Below, in pieces: positions 22,157-30,445 of a stretch of 56,092 bases of DNA (within the stretch, counting starts at the first letter, position 1; each line of letters starts with the position of its first letter). The notes below the pieces were generated by a model, which was given only the letters and a program-made list of their open reading frames with translations, was not told the origin of the DNA and searched no databases. The DNA lies in NCBI GenBank assembly GCA_001941045.1, contig MSHD01000046.1:1-56092 (forward strand). Direction: 5' to 3'. Both the position numbers and the translations under genes were made by a program. Source of the DNA: Lachnospiraceae bacterium Zagget2 (lineage in GTDB: Bacteria; Bacillota; Clostridia; Lachnospirales; Lachnospiraceae).

Positions 22157-24685
22157 CTACTTCGCCTCATACCAGTTTGCTCCGCGGTGCAGATCGATCT
22201 CAAGCTCCACCTTCAGTGTAGCCGCCTGCTGCATCTCTTCGCGCAGGATCCGCTCGACCTGATCTGCCTCCTCGTAAGGCGATTCAATCAGCAGCTCGTC
22301 GTGCACCTGCAGGATCAGCCGCGCCTTCAGCCCTTCCCGCTCCAGCCGCTCATGCACACGGTTCATCGCAATCTTGATGATATCCGCCGCGGTGCCCTGT
22401 ATCGGGGAATTCATTGCGACGCGCTCGCCGAAGGAGCGCTGCGCAAAATTCGAGGATTTCAGCTCCGGGATCGGTCTGCGCCTGCCGTACATCGTCGTTA
22501 CATAACCCTGTTCCTTCGCACTCTGCACGAGCTCGTCCAGAAAAACCTTGATACCCGGATAGGTCTCAAAGTAGCGGTCAATGTACTGCTTCGCTTCCTT
22601 CGTCGAGATGCTCAGGTCCTGCGAGAGCCCGAAGGAACTGATCCCGTAAACGATGCCGAAGTTGACCGCCTTCGCATTTCTGCGCTGCAGCGGCGTCACC
22701 TCTTCGAGCGGCACGTGGAAGACCTGCGAAGCGGTGATCCGGTGAATATCTTCTGCCTGACGATAGGCTTCGATCAGCTTCTCATCGCCCGACATATGTG
22801 CCAGCACGCGCAGCTCGATCTGCGAGTAGTCCGCGTCGATGAAGACGCAGCCATCCTTCGGGATAAAAACCTTGCGGATCCGGCGACCAAGCTCCATCCG
22901 CACCGGAATATTCTGCAGATTCGGCTCGGTGCTGCTGATGCGGCCCGTCGCTGTGATCGTCTGATTAAAGCTCGAATGGATCCGCCCGTCCGCCGCGATG
23001 CAGGCGGCGAGGCCGTCCGCGTAAGTCGATTTCAGCTTCGTGAGCTGGCGATATTCCAGCACGTCGCGCACGATCTGGTGATCCGGCGCGAGCTTGTCGA
23101 GCACGTCCGCCGAGGTGGAATAACCGGTCTTCGTCTTCTTTCCGCCCTTCATACCGAGCTTCTCAAACAAAATCACGCCCAGCTGCTTCGGGGAGTTAAT
23201 ATTGAAAACTTCTCCTGCCGCCTCATGGATCTGATGCTCCAGCTCCCCGATACGGCCCACAAGAGCGTCACCGTACTCCTTCAGCTCGCGCTCGTTGACG
23301 CGCATACCCTCGCACTCCATATCGTAGAGCGTAAAGACAAGCGGCATCTCGATCTCGTCGAAGAGCCTGCGCATGCCTGTCTCTTCGAGCTTTTCCTCGA
23401 GTTCCGGCAACTTCCGCAGCGTCGTGAGCGCCGCGTAAGGCTTTCCGATATCCGCATGCGCGTAGCTGCTCATCAGCGGATTGATGAGATAGGCCGCAAT
23501 TTCAATATCAAAGAGATGCTCGCGGTGGGAAGGCCGCACGTAGGCCAGAATTTTCTTCACATCAGAGGCCGCACAGAGCGGCACCCGCTCCACGATGCGC
23601 CCGAGGCGATCAAGAAGGTATCCTTCTGTCAAAAAACCCTCCGCCACCACACAGTATACCTCATCCTCTGACAGCGCGAGGGAGATGCTCATCGGCTCCC
23701 CTGCACGGATCTCGAAAGCGATACGCTCCCGCTTCTCCGCCTCCGCGAACAGATTCTCCGCTTCCGCAAAGTCCGTAACAGGCTTTGCCTCCGGCTCCGC
23801 TGCCGATACCGCCTCCGTCGTCTCGAAGCGGGCGAGCAGCTTTTTGAAATTCAGCTTTTTACAGATTTCATAAGCTTCCGCCGTATATAAATTTCCGATA
23901 CGGGCGGCGTCAAAGTCCAGCTCGAGCGGCGCGTTCACGCAGATCGTCGCAAGCTCCTTGCTCATCACCGCCATATCGTAGTGATTTTTCAGTGCTTCCT
24001 TCGCGCGGTTCGGCTTAATCTCCTCCACATGCGCGTAGGCGTTCTCGATCGAGCCATAAGTCACGACCAGACTGGTCGCGGTCTTCTCGCCGATGCCCGG
24101 CACGCCCGGAATATTGTCGGAGGCGTCGCCCATCAGGGCTTTGAGCTCAATGATCTGCGGCGGCGTCACCTGGTAAGCACTCAGCACGTCCTTCGCGTAG
24201 AAATTGTCGACCTCGGTCACGCCGCGCCTCGTCCGCGGCATGCGGATCAGCACCCGCTCCGTGGCGAGCTGCAGAAGGTCGCGGTCGCCCGATACAATGA
24301 CTGCGTCGACGCCGCGCTCCTCGGCAAGCCGCGCCGCTGTTCCCAGAAGATCGTCTGCCTCGTAGCCTTCCTGCATGAGCAGCGGAATCCCCATGGCCGT
24401 CAGCAGCTCCTTCAGCACTGGGATCTGCTCCCGCAGCTCCTCCGGCATCGGCTTGCGCGTACCTTTATAGGCCTCGTACCTCTTATGACGGAAGGTCGGC
24501 GCATGCAGGTCAAAGGCCACAGCCAGATACTCCGGCTGCTCCTCGTCCAGGATGCGGAACATAATATTCAGGAATCCGAAGATCCCGTTAGTGTGCAGGC
24601 CCTCCTGGTTCGTCAGATCCGGCACGCCGTAGAAGGCGCGGTGGATCATGCTGTGCCCGTCGATCAGTACGATCTTTTCACTCAT
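22157..24685 (-). CDS. polA: DNA polymerase I
   Basis: This 842-residue repair and primer-removal polymerase has three parts. The 5'-nuclease domain (about 1-290) shows LIDGHSMIHRAFYG, the acidic DDLLGT and SGDRDLLQL motifs and GDASDNIPGVPGIGEKTA. The middle 3'-5' exonuclease domain has lost its catalytic aspartate/glutamate motif (it reads IAFEIRAG), so it is most likely inactive for proofreading, as in Bacillus relatives. The polymerase domain has motif A DYSQIELR, motif B RRNAKAVNFGIVYG and motif C QVHDELL. It is preceded by the zinc-finger gene and followed by coaE. Confidence 0.97.
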   Translation of the reverse strand: MSEKIVLIDGHSMIHRAFYGVPDLTNQEGLHTNGIFGFLNIMFRILDEEQPEYLAVAFDLHAPTFRHKRYEAYKGTRKPMPEELREQIPVLKELLTAMGIPLLMQEGYEADDLLGTAARLAEERGVDAVIVSGDRDLLQLATERVLIRMPRTRRGVTEVDNFYAKDVLSAYQVTPPQIIELKALMGDASDNIPGVPGIGEKTATSLVVTYGSIENAYAHVEEIKPNRAKEALKNHYDMAVMSKELATICVNAPLELDFDAARIGNLYTAEAYEICKKLNFKKLLARFETTEAVSAAEPEAKPVTDFAEAENLFAEAEKRERIAFEIRAGEPMSISLALSEDEVYCVVAEGFLTEGYLLDRLGRIVERVPLCAASDVKKILAYVRPSHREHLFDIEIAAYLINPLMSSYAHADIGKPYAALTTLRKLPELEEKLEETGMRRLFDEIEMPLVFTLYDMECEGMRVNERELKEYGDALVGRIGELEHQIHEAAGEVFNINSPKQLGVILFEKLGMKGGKKTKTGYSTSADVLDKLAPDHQIVRDVLEYRQLTKLKSTYADGLAACIAADGRIHSSFNQTITATGRISSTEPNLQNIPVRMELGRRIRKVFIPKDGCVFIDADYSQIELRVLAHMSGDEKLIEAYRQAEDIHRITASQVFHVPLEEVTPLQRRNAKAVNFGIVYGISSFGLSQDLSISTKEAKQYIDRYFETYPGIKVFLDELVQSAKEQGYVTTMYGRRRPIPELKSSNFAQRSFGERVAMNSPIQGTAADIIKIAMNRVHERLEREGLKARLILQVHDELLIESPYEEADQVERILREEMQQAATLKVELEIDLHRGANWYEAK

Positions 24686-25009
24686 TCAGAACAATCCTCT
24701 CATAATCAGGAAAAACAGCGCCGCCGTCGCGGCTATCTTCAGCAAAAAGGAATAGACATGCCAGAAACGAACATCCAGCACGTCCTCCTCCGATGTCTTC
24801 AGAGAGTCCTCGACGAGCGTCCGGTAGTCCACCTTCGTCTCGTCCCCGTCCAGCTGCCGGATGCCTGCGAAGACGCTGGAGTAGACCTCCAGCTCATCGT
24901 AGCACTCCGGACAATGCCGCACGTGGCGGACGAATTCGCCCTCCTCACGCTCATCCAGGTCCCCGTTAATATAGGGCACCAGCAGGCGCTGCACCTGTTT
25001 ACAGTTCAT
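24686..25009 (-). CDS. zinc-finger anti-sigma-like membrane protein
   Basis: This 107-residue protein carries the zf-HC2 zinc-binding motif H-x3-C-x2-C (HVRHCPEC, about residues 29-36) with an additional N-terminal cysteine in MNCKQVQ, then a linker and one C-terminal transmembrane helix (about 87-104). The pattern is that of ZAS-type anti-sigma factors, which hold an ECF sigma factor at the membrane. No sigma factor gene is adjacent; polA and alaS flank it. So its partner must be elsewhere, or the domain serves another purpose. Confidence 0.8.
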   Translation of the reverse strand: MNCKQVQRLLVPYINGDLDEREEGEFVRHVRHCPECYDELEVYSSVFAGIRQLDGDETKVDYRTLVEDSLKTSEEDVLDVRFWHVYSFLLKIAATAALFFLIMRGLF

Positions 25010-25027
25010 CTGATCACTCCTCGAACA

Positions 25028-27670
25028 TTACGCTCCGAGCTGACTCTCCAACGTCCGCGCCGCTTCCGCGATCGCCTCGTCGACGCCCGCCGGATTCTTG
25101 CCGCCGGCCTGTGCCATACCCGGGCGTCCGCCGCCGCCTCCGCCGACCTTCGCGGCGATGGCCTTGATGAGATTGCCCGCGTGCGCGCCCTTCTTCTGCG
25201 CACCCTCAGTCGCAGTCGCCATCAGGCTGACCTTGCCCTCATTCACCGCGGCGAGCACGACGACGCCCTCGCCGAGCTTCTCTTTGAGCTGATCGCCGAG
25301 CTCCCGAAGGCCATTCATATCGGCGCCCTCAAGCTTCGCGGCCAGCAGCTTCACACCTCCGATCTCCTTCACCTGATCCATCACGTCACCGAGCGCATCC
25401 TTCGCCGCGCGGCTCTTCAGCGACTCGTTCTCGCTCTGCAGCGCCTTAATCTCGGCATAGAGATGGCCGATCTTCTCCGTCACGCCGGAGGGCGTCGTCT
25501 TCAGAAGATGCGCCGCCTTCGAAAGCTCCGCCTCCTGCTCCTTATAATAATCAAACACACCCTGTCCGGTCAGCGCCTCGATCCGGCGCACGCCCGCGGC
25601 AATGCCGGACTCCGACACGATCTTGAAGGCCGTGATCACGCCCGTGTTCGCGACATGCGTGCCGCCGCAGAGCTCCTTCGAGAAGTCGCCCATCGACACC
25701 ACACGAACCTCGTCGGAATATTTTTCTCCGAAGAGTGCCATCGCGCCGGTCTTCTTCGCTTCCTCGATATTCATAATCTGCGTCGTCACGGGGATCGACG
25801 CACGAATCTCCTCATTGACAATACGCTCCGTCTCGGCCAGCTCTTCCGCCGTCATCTGCTGAAAATGTGCAAAGTCAAAACGCAGACGGTCCGGCGTCAC
25901 GAGGGAGCCCTTCTGCTCAACATGATTGCCGAGCACGATTTTCAGCGCTTTCTGCAGAAGATGCGTTGCACTGTGATTCTTACAGGTATCGGAGCGGCCC
26001 GCCTCATCGACGCGTAAGGTCACGACGTCGCCGACCTTGATCATACCCTTCGTCATATGACCCGCGTGGCCGTACTTGCCGCCGAGCAGCTTGATCGTAT
26101 CCTCGACCACGAACTCTCCGTCGCCGACCGTAATCACGCCCTTGTCGCCCTGCTGGCCGCCCATCGTCGCGTAGAACGGCGTCTGCTCCACGAAGATCGT
26201 GCCCCGCTCGCCGTCCGTCAGCGCCTCGACGATCTCGCTCTGGGTCGTCAGCACCGTCACCTTCGACTGCTCCGTCAGCCTGTCATAGCCGACGAATTCC
26301 GTCGTCACGGAGGCGTCGATCTCATCGTAAACCGTCGCGTCCGCGCCCATATAGTTCGTCACCGCACGCGCGGAACGAGCCTTATTTCTCTGCTCTTCCA
26401 TACAGGCTTTGAAGCCTTCCTCGTCGATCGCGTAGCCCTTCTCCTCCAGAATCTCGCTCGTGAGGTCGAGCGGGAAGCCATAGGTGTCGTAGAGCTTGAA
26501 GGCGTTCGCGCCGCAGAGCGTCGTCTCTCCCGCGGCCTTCATCTCCTCCTCCATCTGCGCGAGGATGCTTAAGCCCTGGTCGATTGTCTTATTGAACTTA
26601 TCCTCCTCCTGCGTCAGCACCTTGAAGATAAATTCCTTCTTCTCATCCAGCTCCGGATAGCCGTCCTTCGAGCCCTCGATGACCGTCTCGGAGAGCTTCG
26701 CAAGGAATTTTCCGTCCACTCCGAGCAGCCTGCCGTGGCGGGCAGCCCTGCGGATCAGACGACGCAGCACGTAGCCGCGGCCCTCATTCGTCGGCATGAT
26801 GCCGTCGGAGATCATGAAGGTCGCCGAGCGGATATGGTCCGTGATCAGGCGGATCGAGACGTCCTTCTCTTCGGAATCATGATAAGCGCAGTGTGCAAAC
26901 TCGCAGACCTTGTCCCGCAGCGCGCGGATCGTGTCCACGTCGAAAATCGAATCTACATCCTGCACGACCGAGGCGAGACGCTCCAGGCCCATACCGGTGT
27001 CGATATTCTTCTGCTCCAGCTCGGTGTAGTGATTATTTCCGTCGTTGTCAAACTGCGTAAAGACATCGTTCCAGATCTCCATGTAGCGGTCGCAGTTGCA
27101 GCCGACCGTGCAGCCCGGCTTGCCGCAGCCGTACTTCTCACTGCGGTCATAGTAGACCTCCGAGCAGGGACCGCAGGGACCCGCGCCGTGCTCCCAGAAA
27201 TTGTCCTCCTTGCCGAAGCGGAAGATTCGTTCCGCCGGAATGCCGATCTTCTTATTCCAGATCTCAAAGGCCTCGTCGTCGTCCTGATAGACCGACGGAT
27301 ACAGCCGGTTCGGGTCAAGCCCCACCACGTCCGTCAGGAATTCCCAGGTCCACTCGATCGCTTCCTCTTTAAAATAATCTCCAAAGGAAAAATTGCCCAG
27401 CATCTCGAAGAAGGTGCCGTGGCGCGCCGTCTTTCCGACATTCTCGATGTCGCCGGTGCGAATACACTTCTGGCAGGTCGTCACGCGCTTCCGCGGCGGG
27501 ATCTCCGCTCCTGTGAAGTAAGGCTTCAGAGGAGCCATGCCGGAGTTGATCAGCAACAGACTCTTATCATTATGAGGCACCAGCGAGAAGCTGTTCATCC
27601 GAAGATGCCCCTTGCTCTCGAAGTATTCCAGAAACATTCTCCGCAGTTCGTTTACACCGTATTTTTCCAC
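25028..27670 (-). CDS. alaS: alanyl-tRNA synthetase
   Basis: This class II synthetase charges tRNA-Ala and edits mischarged serine and glycine. The 880-residue protein starts with YGVNELRRMFLEYF; the aminoacylation domain has PHNDKSLLLINSGMAPLK (motif 2 region) and GCNCDRYMEIWNDVF. The editing domain has the zinc motif HSATHLLQKAL and the late CGGTHV. The C-terminal glycine-rich KVGGGGGGRPGMAQAGG is a family hallmark. Translation most likely starts at GTG (27670), eight bases after GGAGG; an upstream in-frame ATG would extend it by ten unlikely residues. It heads the operon through polA to the prepilin peptidase. Confidence 0.96.
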   Translation of the reverse strand: MEKYGVNELRRMFLEYFESKGHLRMNSFSLVPHNDKSLLLINSGMAPLKPYFTGAEIPPRKRVTTCQKCIRTGDIENVGKTARHGTFFEMLGNFSFGDYFKEEAIEWTWEFLTDVVGLDPNRLYPSVYQDDDEAFEIWNKKIGIPAERIFRFGKEDNFWEHGAGPCGPCSEVYYDRSEKYGCGKPGCTVGCNCDRYMEIWNDVFTQFDNDGNNHYTELEQKNIDTGMGLERLASVVQDVDSIFDVDTIRALRDKVCEFAHCAYHDSEEKDVSIRLITDHIRSATFMISDGIMPTNEGRGYVLRRLIRRAARHGRLLGVDGKFLAKLSETVIEGSKDGYPELDEKKEFIFKVLTQEEDKFNKTIDQGLSILAQMEEEMKAAGETTLCGANAFKLYDTYGFPLDLTSEILEEKGYAIDEEGFKACMEEQRNKARSARAVTNYMGADATVYDEIDASVTTEFVGYDRLTEQSKVTVLTTQSEIVEALTDGERGTIFVEQTPFYATMGGQQGDKGVITVGDGEFVVEDTIKLLGGKYGHAGHMTKGMIKVGDVVTLRVDEAGRSDTCKNHSATHLLQKALKIVLGNHVEQKGSLVTPDRLRFDFAHFQQMTAEELAETERIVNEEIRASIPVTTQIMNIEEAKKTGAMALFGEKYSDEVRVVSMGDFSKELCGGTHVANTGVITAFKIVSESGIAAGVRRIEALTGQGVFDYYKEQEAELSKAAHLLKTTPSGVTEKIGHLYAEIKALQSENESLKSRAAKDALGDVMDQVKEIGGVKLLAAKLEGADMNGLRELGDQLKEKLGEGVVVLAAVNEGKVSLMATATEGAQKKGAHAGNLIKAIAAKVGGGGGGRPGMAQAGGKNPAGVDEAIAEAARTLESQLGA

Positions 27671-27715
27671 TTTCTTTTCCTCCAATCTATTGCACAGCAT
27701 AAAAAATACCGCGCA

Positions 27716-27740
27716 AAACCGCAGCCTCAGGCGGCGGTTT
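27716..27740 (-). other. hairpin in the alaS leader
   Basis: On the minus strand AAACCGC pairs with GCGGTTT around an inner GCC/GGC stem and a TGA loop, with one mismatch. It is followed nine bases later by six T residues at 27706-27701, and a GCGGT just before those could form an alternative pair with the 5' arm. This could be an attenuator, but it is not a T-box: I see none of the T-box elements. Confidence 0.45.
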
Positions 27741-27754
27741 ACATACTCCTATGA

Positions 27755-27783
27755 ATCATAGCACACGATTCCATGGACTGCAA
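27755..27783 (-). promoter_or_regulatory. predicted alaS operon promoter
   Basis: On the minus strand TTGCAG (27783-27778) and TATGAT (27760-27755) are 17 bases apart. This lies about 90 bases before the alaS GTG start, upstream of the leader hairpin. Confidence 0.65.
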
Positions 27784-27863
27784 ATCTTTTTTGCTTACAC
27801 TGCGGCAATTTCGGGAAACACTGTCAGAAAAATGAAAATGGGAATGATGTATCGATTATGTAA

Positions 27864-27895
27864 GGGGACAGTCCATCAGAAGACTGTCCCCTTTT
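27864..27895. terminator. terminator-like hairpin between the rhamnose region and alaS
   Basis: A perfect ten-base stem (GGGGACAGTC against GACTGTCCCC) has a T4 tract on the plus side and AAAA/TT flanks on the minus side. It lies after the PHP gene stop at 27920 and before the alaS promoter, so it probably separates these two minus-strand units even though its T tract is weak in that direction. Confidence 0.6.
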
Positions 27896-27919
27896 CGTAT
27901 CCCGTAATATGAAATATGT

Positions 27920-29092
27920 CTATTTCTCCCGCTCTATCAGCTTCCAGGTCGCGTCCACGAGATGCCGGAACTGCGGGTCCTCGAGCTGCGGGCAGATCAT
28001 GCTCTGCCTCGAGCTGTTCACATCCTCGCCGGAGATCTCGGTCATGCCGTACTTACGACAGAGGCCCTGCAGGCGCGTCATCTGCTCCCGGGTGTTGCGG
28101 GCCGGCATGTAGGTCACGCCGCGCACGCCCTCTTCCTTCAGCATCTCGAAGAGCTCGTCCAGGAAATCGTCCTCGAACTTCGCGGCCTTCTTATCTCCGG
28201 TCACGGAGCTCGTCACATCGCCGAGGTAGGCATAGCAGAGAATCGCGCCGACCTCATCCGCGAGCTTCACCAGATCGGCGAAGGGCATGCACTCGTCGGT
28301 CGCCGGGATATAGATCTTCTCCACCAGCTCCGCCTTCATGACACCGAGCAGATCGTAGACGAAGTGCGGGTTCTGCGGATCGGAGAGCTGTCCTTTCTGC
28401 TTTTCGGTGAGCGCGATGCCGAGCTTCTGCTCCACAAAGGCCGCGCAGTTCTCCTTTCCTGCCTTCGCGATCACCTTCTCACTCAATGCACAGAGAAGGT
28501 GGCGCTCCGTGACGGAACCACCGTTTGCATACTGCGAAATCGGAAGCACGTCCTTATCAAAATCAAGCGTGATTCCATAGGGCTCCATCAGCCTGTTGAT
28601 ATTCTCGACCATCGCGCGGTTGCGGATATTGCGCTTCTCGCGCAGCGGTGCAAAGGCCTCATTCAGGCGGGCAAAACCCGCCGCCGGGACGCTGTGGATC
28701 GCCATATAGGCGATACCCGCCTGATCCGGGTTATTCAGCTTTCTTCCCGCCATGCGCGTGCCCGCAAGGCTCGCGCGGCACTCCATGCCGCAGGTCGTCC
28801 CGATCCCCGCGATCTGGCCGGCCTGGCGGAACTCCTCCGCTCCGGAAATCGTATCGTGATCCATGATCCCCGCAGTCTGAAGCCCCTCGTCCCGCGCGCA
28901 GTAAACCGCCGCCGTCGGAGAATAGGGCGAGAAGGAGTAGATCGTGTGAATGTGGTTGTTGGCAAACTGCGGCTTCACCTCGGGCTTCTGCTTTTCCTCC
29001 GAGAGAAGCTTTTTAAGATTTGCAAGACGCTCCCCGGGATCCGCCGCATTCAGAAGCTTCAGAACTTCCTGCCGTTCTTCGAATTTATCCAT
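27920..29092 (-). CDS. PHP-domain phosphoesterase-like protein of the rhamnose region
   Basis: This 390-residue protein has a PHP domain: FANNHIHTIYSFSPYSP (H-x-H metal motif, near residue 46), GIMDHDTISGAEEF, and later EISGEDVNSSRQ as the distal metal site region. PHP domains hydrolyse phosphate esters such as histidinol phosphate or sugar or DNA phosphates. It starts ten bases after the short-chain dehydrogenase stop, with AGGAGG between, so it belongs to the rhamnose transcript. Its role there is not known to me; a sugar-phosphate clean-up function is a guess. Confidence 0.75.
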   Translation of the reverse strand: MDKFEERQEVLKLLNAADPGERLANLKKLLSEEKQKPEVKPQFANNHIHTIYSFSPYSPTAAVYCARDEGLQTAGIMDHDTISGAEEFRQAGQIAGIGTTCGMECRASLAGTRMAGRKLNNPDQAGIAYMAIHSVPAAGFARLNEAFAPLREKRNIRNRAMVENINRLMEPYGITLDFDKDVLPISQYANGGSVTERHLLCALSEKVIAKAGKENCAAFVEQKLGIALTEKQKGQLSDPQNPHFVYDLLGVMKAELVEKIYIPATDECMPFADLVKLADEVGAILCYAYLGDVTSSVTGDKKAAKFEDDFLDELFEMLKEEGVRGVTYMPARNTREQMTRLQGLCRKYGMTEISGEDVNSSRQSMICPQLEDPQFRHLVDATWKLIEREK

Positions 29093-29101
29093 GGAATCCT
29101 C

Positions 29102-29974
29102 CTAGTTCAGCATCGTCTGGCCGCCGGTCACCGGGATCGCCTGGCCGGTCTCATACTCCTGCTCCACGCAGTAGAACAACGCCTTCGAGACATCCACCGG
29201 CGTGCAGCCTCTCCGGATCGGGGACTTGGACAGATAGTAGTCCTTCACATCCTGCACGGTCTTCGCACCCGGCACTTTTCCGTTATTGAGGTACTGCACG
29301 AACAGACCCTTCTCCGGATCGGACCACAGCGGACCGTCGTAGAAATTACCCGGGCAGATCGCGTTGACCTTGATCTTCGAGTCAACAAGCTCCAGCGCAA
29401 AGCTCTGTGTCAGGCCGATCCCGCCGAATTTGCCGCCCGCGTAGGCGCTGTTGTTCTTCGAGCCTTCCAGTCCCGACTTGGAATTAATCTGCACAATGTC
29501 GAACCAGAGCTCCGGATCCGCCTCATGCTGCGCTTTCATGATCGCGGATGCTGCGCGCGCTGCATTGAAGAATCCGATATAATTGACCTTCGTCACAAAC
29601 GTAAAGGCTTCCGGCGTGATGGTCTCGAGGCTGCCTGCCTTCAGAACGCCCGCATTGGACACGAAAATATCGAGGCCGCCGAAGTGCTCCACCGCGCTGC
29701 AGACCATATCCTCCATCGACTGCGCATCAGAGACGTCGACCTTCAGGCCAACCGCCCGCTCTCCAAGACCCTTCGCCGACTCGATCGCCTGCGCCTCATT
29801 CAAATCCGCCAGCACGACGCTGGCGCCCTCGCGGTACATCTCCGTCGCGATGCCGAGGCCAAAGCCCTGTGCGCCGCCGGTGACGATCGCGATCTTCCCC
29901 GCCAGGCGTCCGCTCGTCGCCGGGCGATTGTGAATGTTTTTCTTTGCGTACTCTTTTGCTTCTGCTAAATTCAT
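29102..29974 (-). CDS. short-chain dehydrogenase, RhaW-like lactaldehyde dehydrogenase half
   Basis: This 290-residue SDR enzyme has the cofactor motif IVTGGAQGFGLGIA (TGxxxGxG) near residue 30, VSNAGVLKAG (NAG motif), the serine in INSKSG and the catalytic Y-x3-K in SAYAGGKFGG. The N-terminal helix (LAEAKEYAKKNI) and overall sequence resemble the C-terminal domain of bifunctional RhaEW enzymes, which oxidise L-lactaldehyde after aldol cleavage of rhamnulose 1-phosphate. The aldolase half is a separate gene at 41265-42365. An alternative label is sorbitol-6-phosphate dehydrogenase-like. I start at 29974 after GGAGGAG; longer frames lack a binding site. Confidence 0.82.
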   Translation of the reverse strand: MNLAEAKEYAKKNIHNRPATSGRLAGKIAIVTGGAQGFGLGIATEMYREGASVVLADLNEAQAIESAKGLGERAVGLKVDVSDAQSMEDMVCSAVEHFGGLDIFVSNAGVLKAGSLETITPEAFTFVTKVNYIGFFNAARAASAIMKAQHEADPELWFDIVQINSKSGLEGSKNNSAYAGGKFGGIGLTQSFALELVDSKIKVNAICPGNFYDGPLWSDPEKGLFVQYLNNGKVPGAKTVQDVKDYYLSKSPIRRGCTPVDVSKALFYCVEQEYETGQAIPVTGGQTMLN

Positions 29975-30050
29975 ACTGCTCTCTCCTCCTGCTCCATCGT
30001 TCGGCATATTCTGCCGACAGATTTGTTCTGCCAAAAAGTATAGCACAATC

Positions 30051-30362
30051 TTAATCTAAATGAAATACCAACCTCAAATCTGTTGAGACAGGGCTGTTGT
30101 CCGAATTGGTCTCCATAATATCCGCCATAAAGTCCCACCATTTCCGGTTGATCGGTGTATCCGCCGATCTCGCCCAGAGCTCCTCGTCCTCGATCTCGAT
30201 ACAGCCGAACAGCGTCAATGTCTCCCGGTCCAGAAAAATAGAATAGTTCTTCCCGCCATACTCATGTATCATATCCTGCATCTCGGGCCAGAGTTCGTTA
30301 TGCCGCTTCTCGTACTCTGCCTCCATTCCCGGATACAGCTTCATTTTAAACCCCTTGATCAT
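30051..30362 (-). CDS. rhaM: L-rhamnose mutarotase
   Basis: This 103-residue protein interconverts the alpha and beta anomers of L-rhamnose. It follows the family closely: MKLYPGMEAEYEKRHNELWPEM (with the catalytic histidine in KRHN), NYSIFLDRET, TLFGCIEIEDEELW, NRKWWDFMADIM and SDNSPVSTDLRLVFHL. This is the strongest single marker that the surrounding sugar genes serve L-rhamnose. It lies after the sugar-binding protein gene and before the dehydrogenase gene. Confidence 0.95.
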   Translation of the reverse strand: MIKGFKMKLYPGMEAEYEKRHNELWPEMQDMIHEYGGKNYSIFLDRETLTLFGCIEIEDEELWARSADTPINRKWWDFMADIMETNSDNSPVSTDLRLVFHLD

Positions 30363-30400
30363 GTTAATCCCATTCTCCCATCATTTTATTACATGACGAA

Positions 30401-30420
30401 ACGGGGCCAGACGGCCCCGT
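30401..30420 (-). terminator. stem-loop between binding protein and rhaM genes
   Basis: The stem ACGGGGCC pairs with GGCCCCGT around a four-base loop and is followed on the minus strand by only three T residues. A weak terminator or mRNA-stabilising stem at this place would allow more binding protein than downstream enzyme. Confidence 0.65.
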
Positions 30421-30445
30421 CCCGTAATGTGTATGATTATGAAAA

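Noticed and set aside
21890-26017. Long plus-strand open frames of 593 and 678 codons opposite polA and alaS
   Set aside because: They are antisense to conserved enzymes with full motifs and show shadow-like Arg/His/Leu composition.
27671-27919. T-box riboswitch before alaS
   Set aside because: The leader is too short and lacks the specifier and T-box sequence elements; only a simple hairpin is present.
27962-29968. A 668-codon plus-strand frame opposite the PHP and SDR genes
   Set aside because: It spans two real minus-strand genes and their junction; no domain is visible in it.
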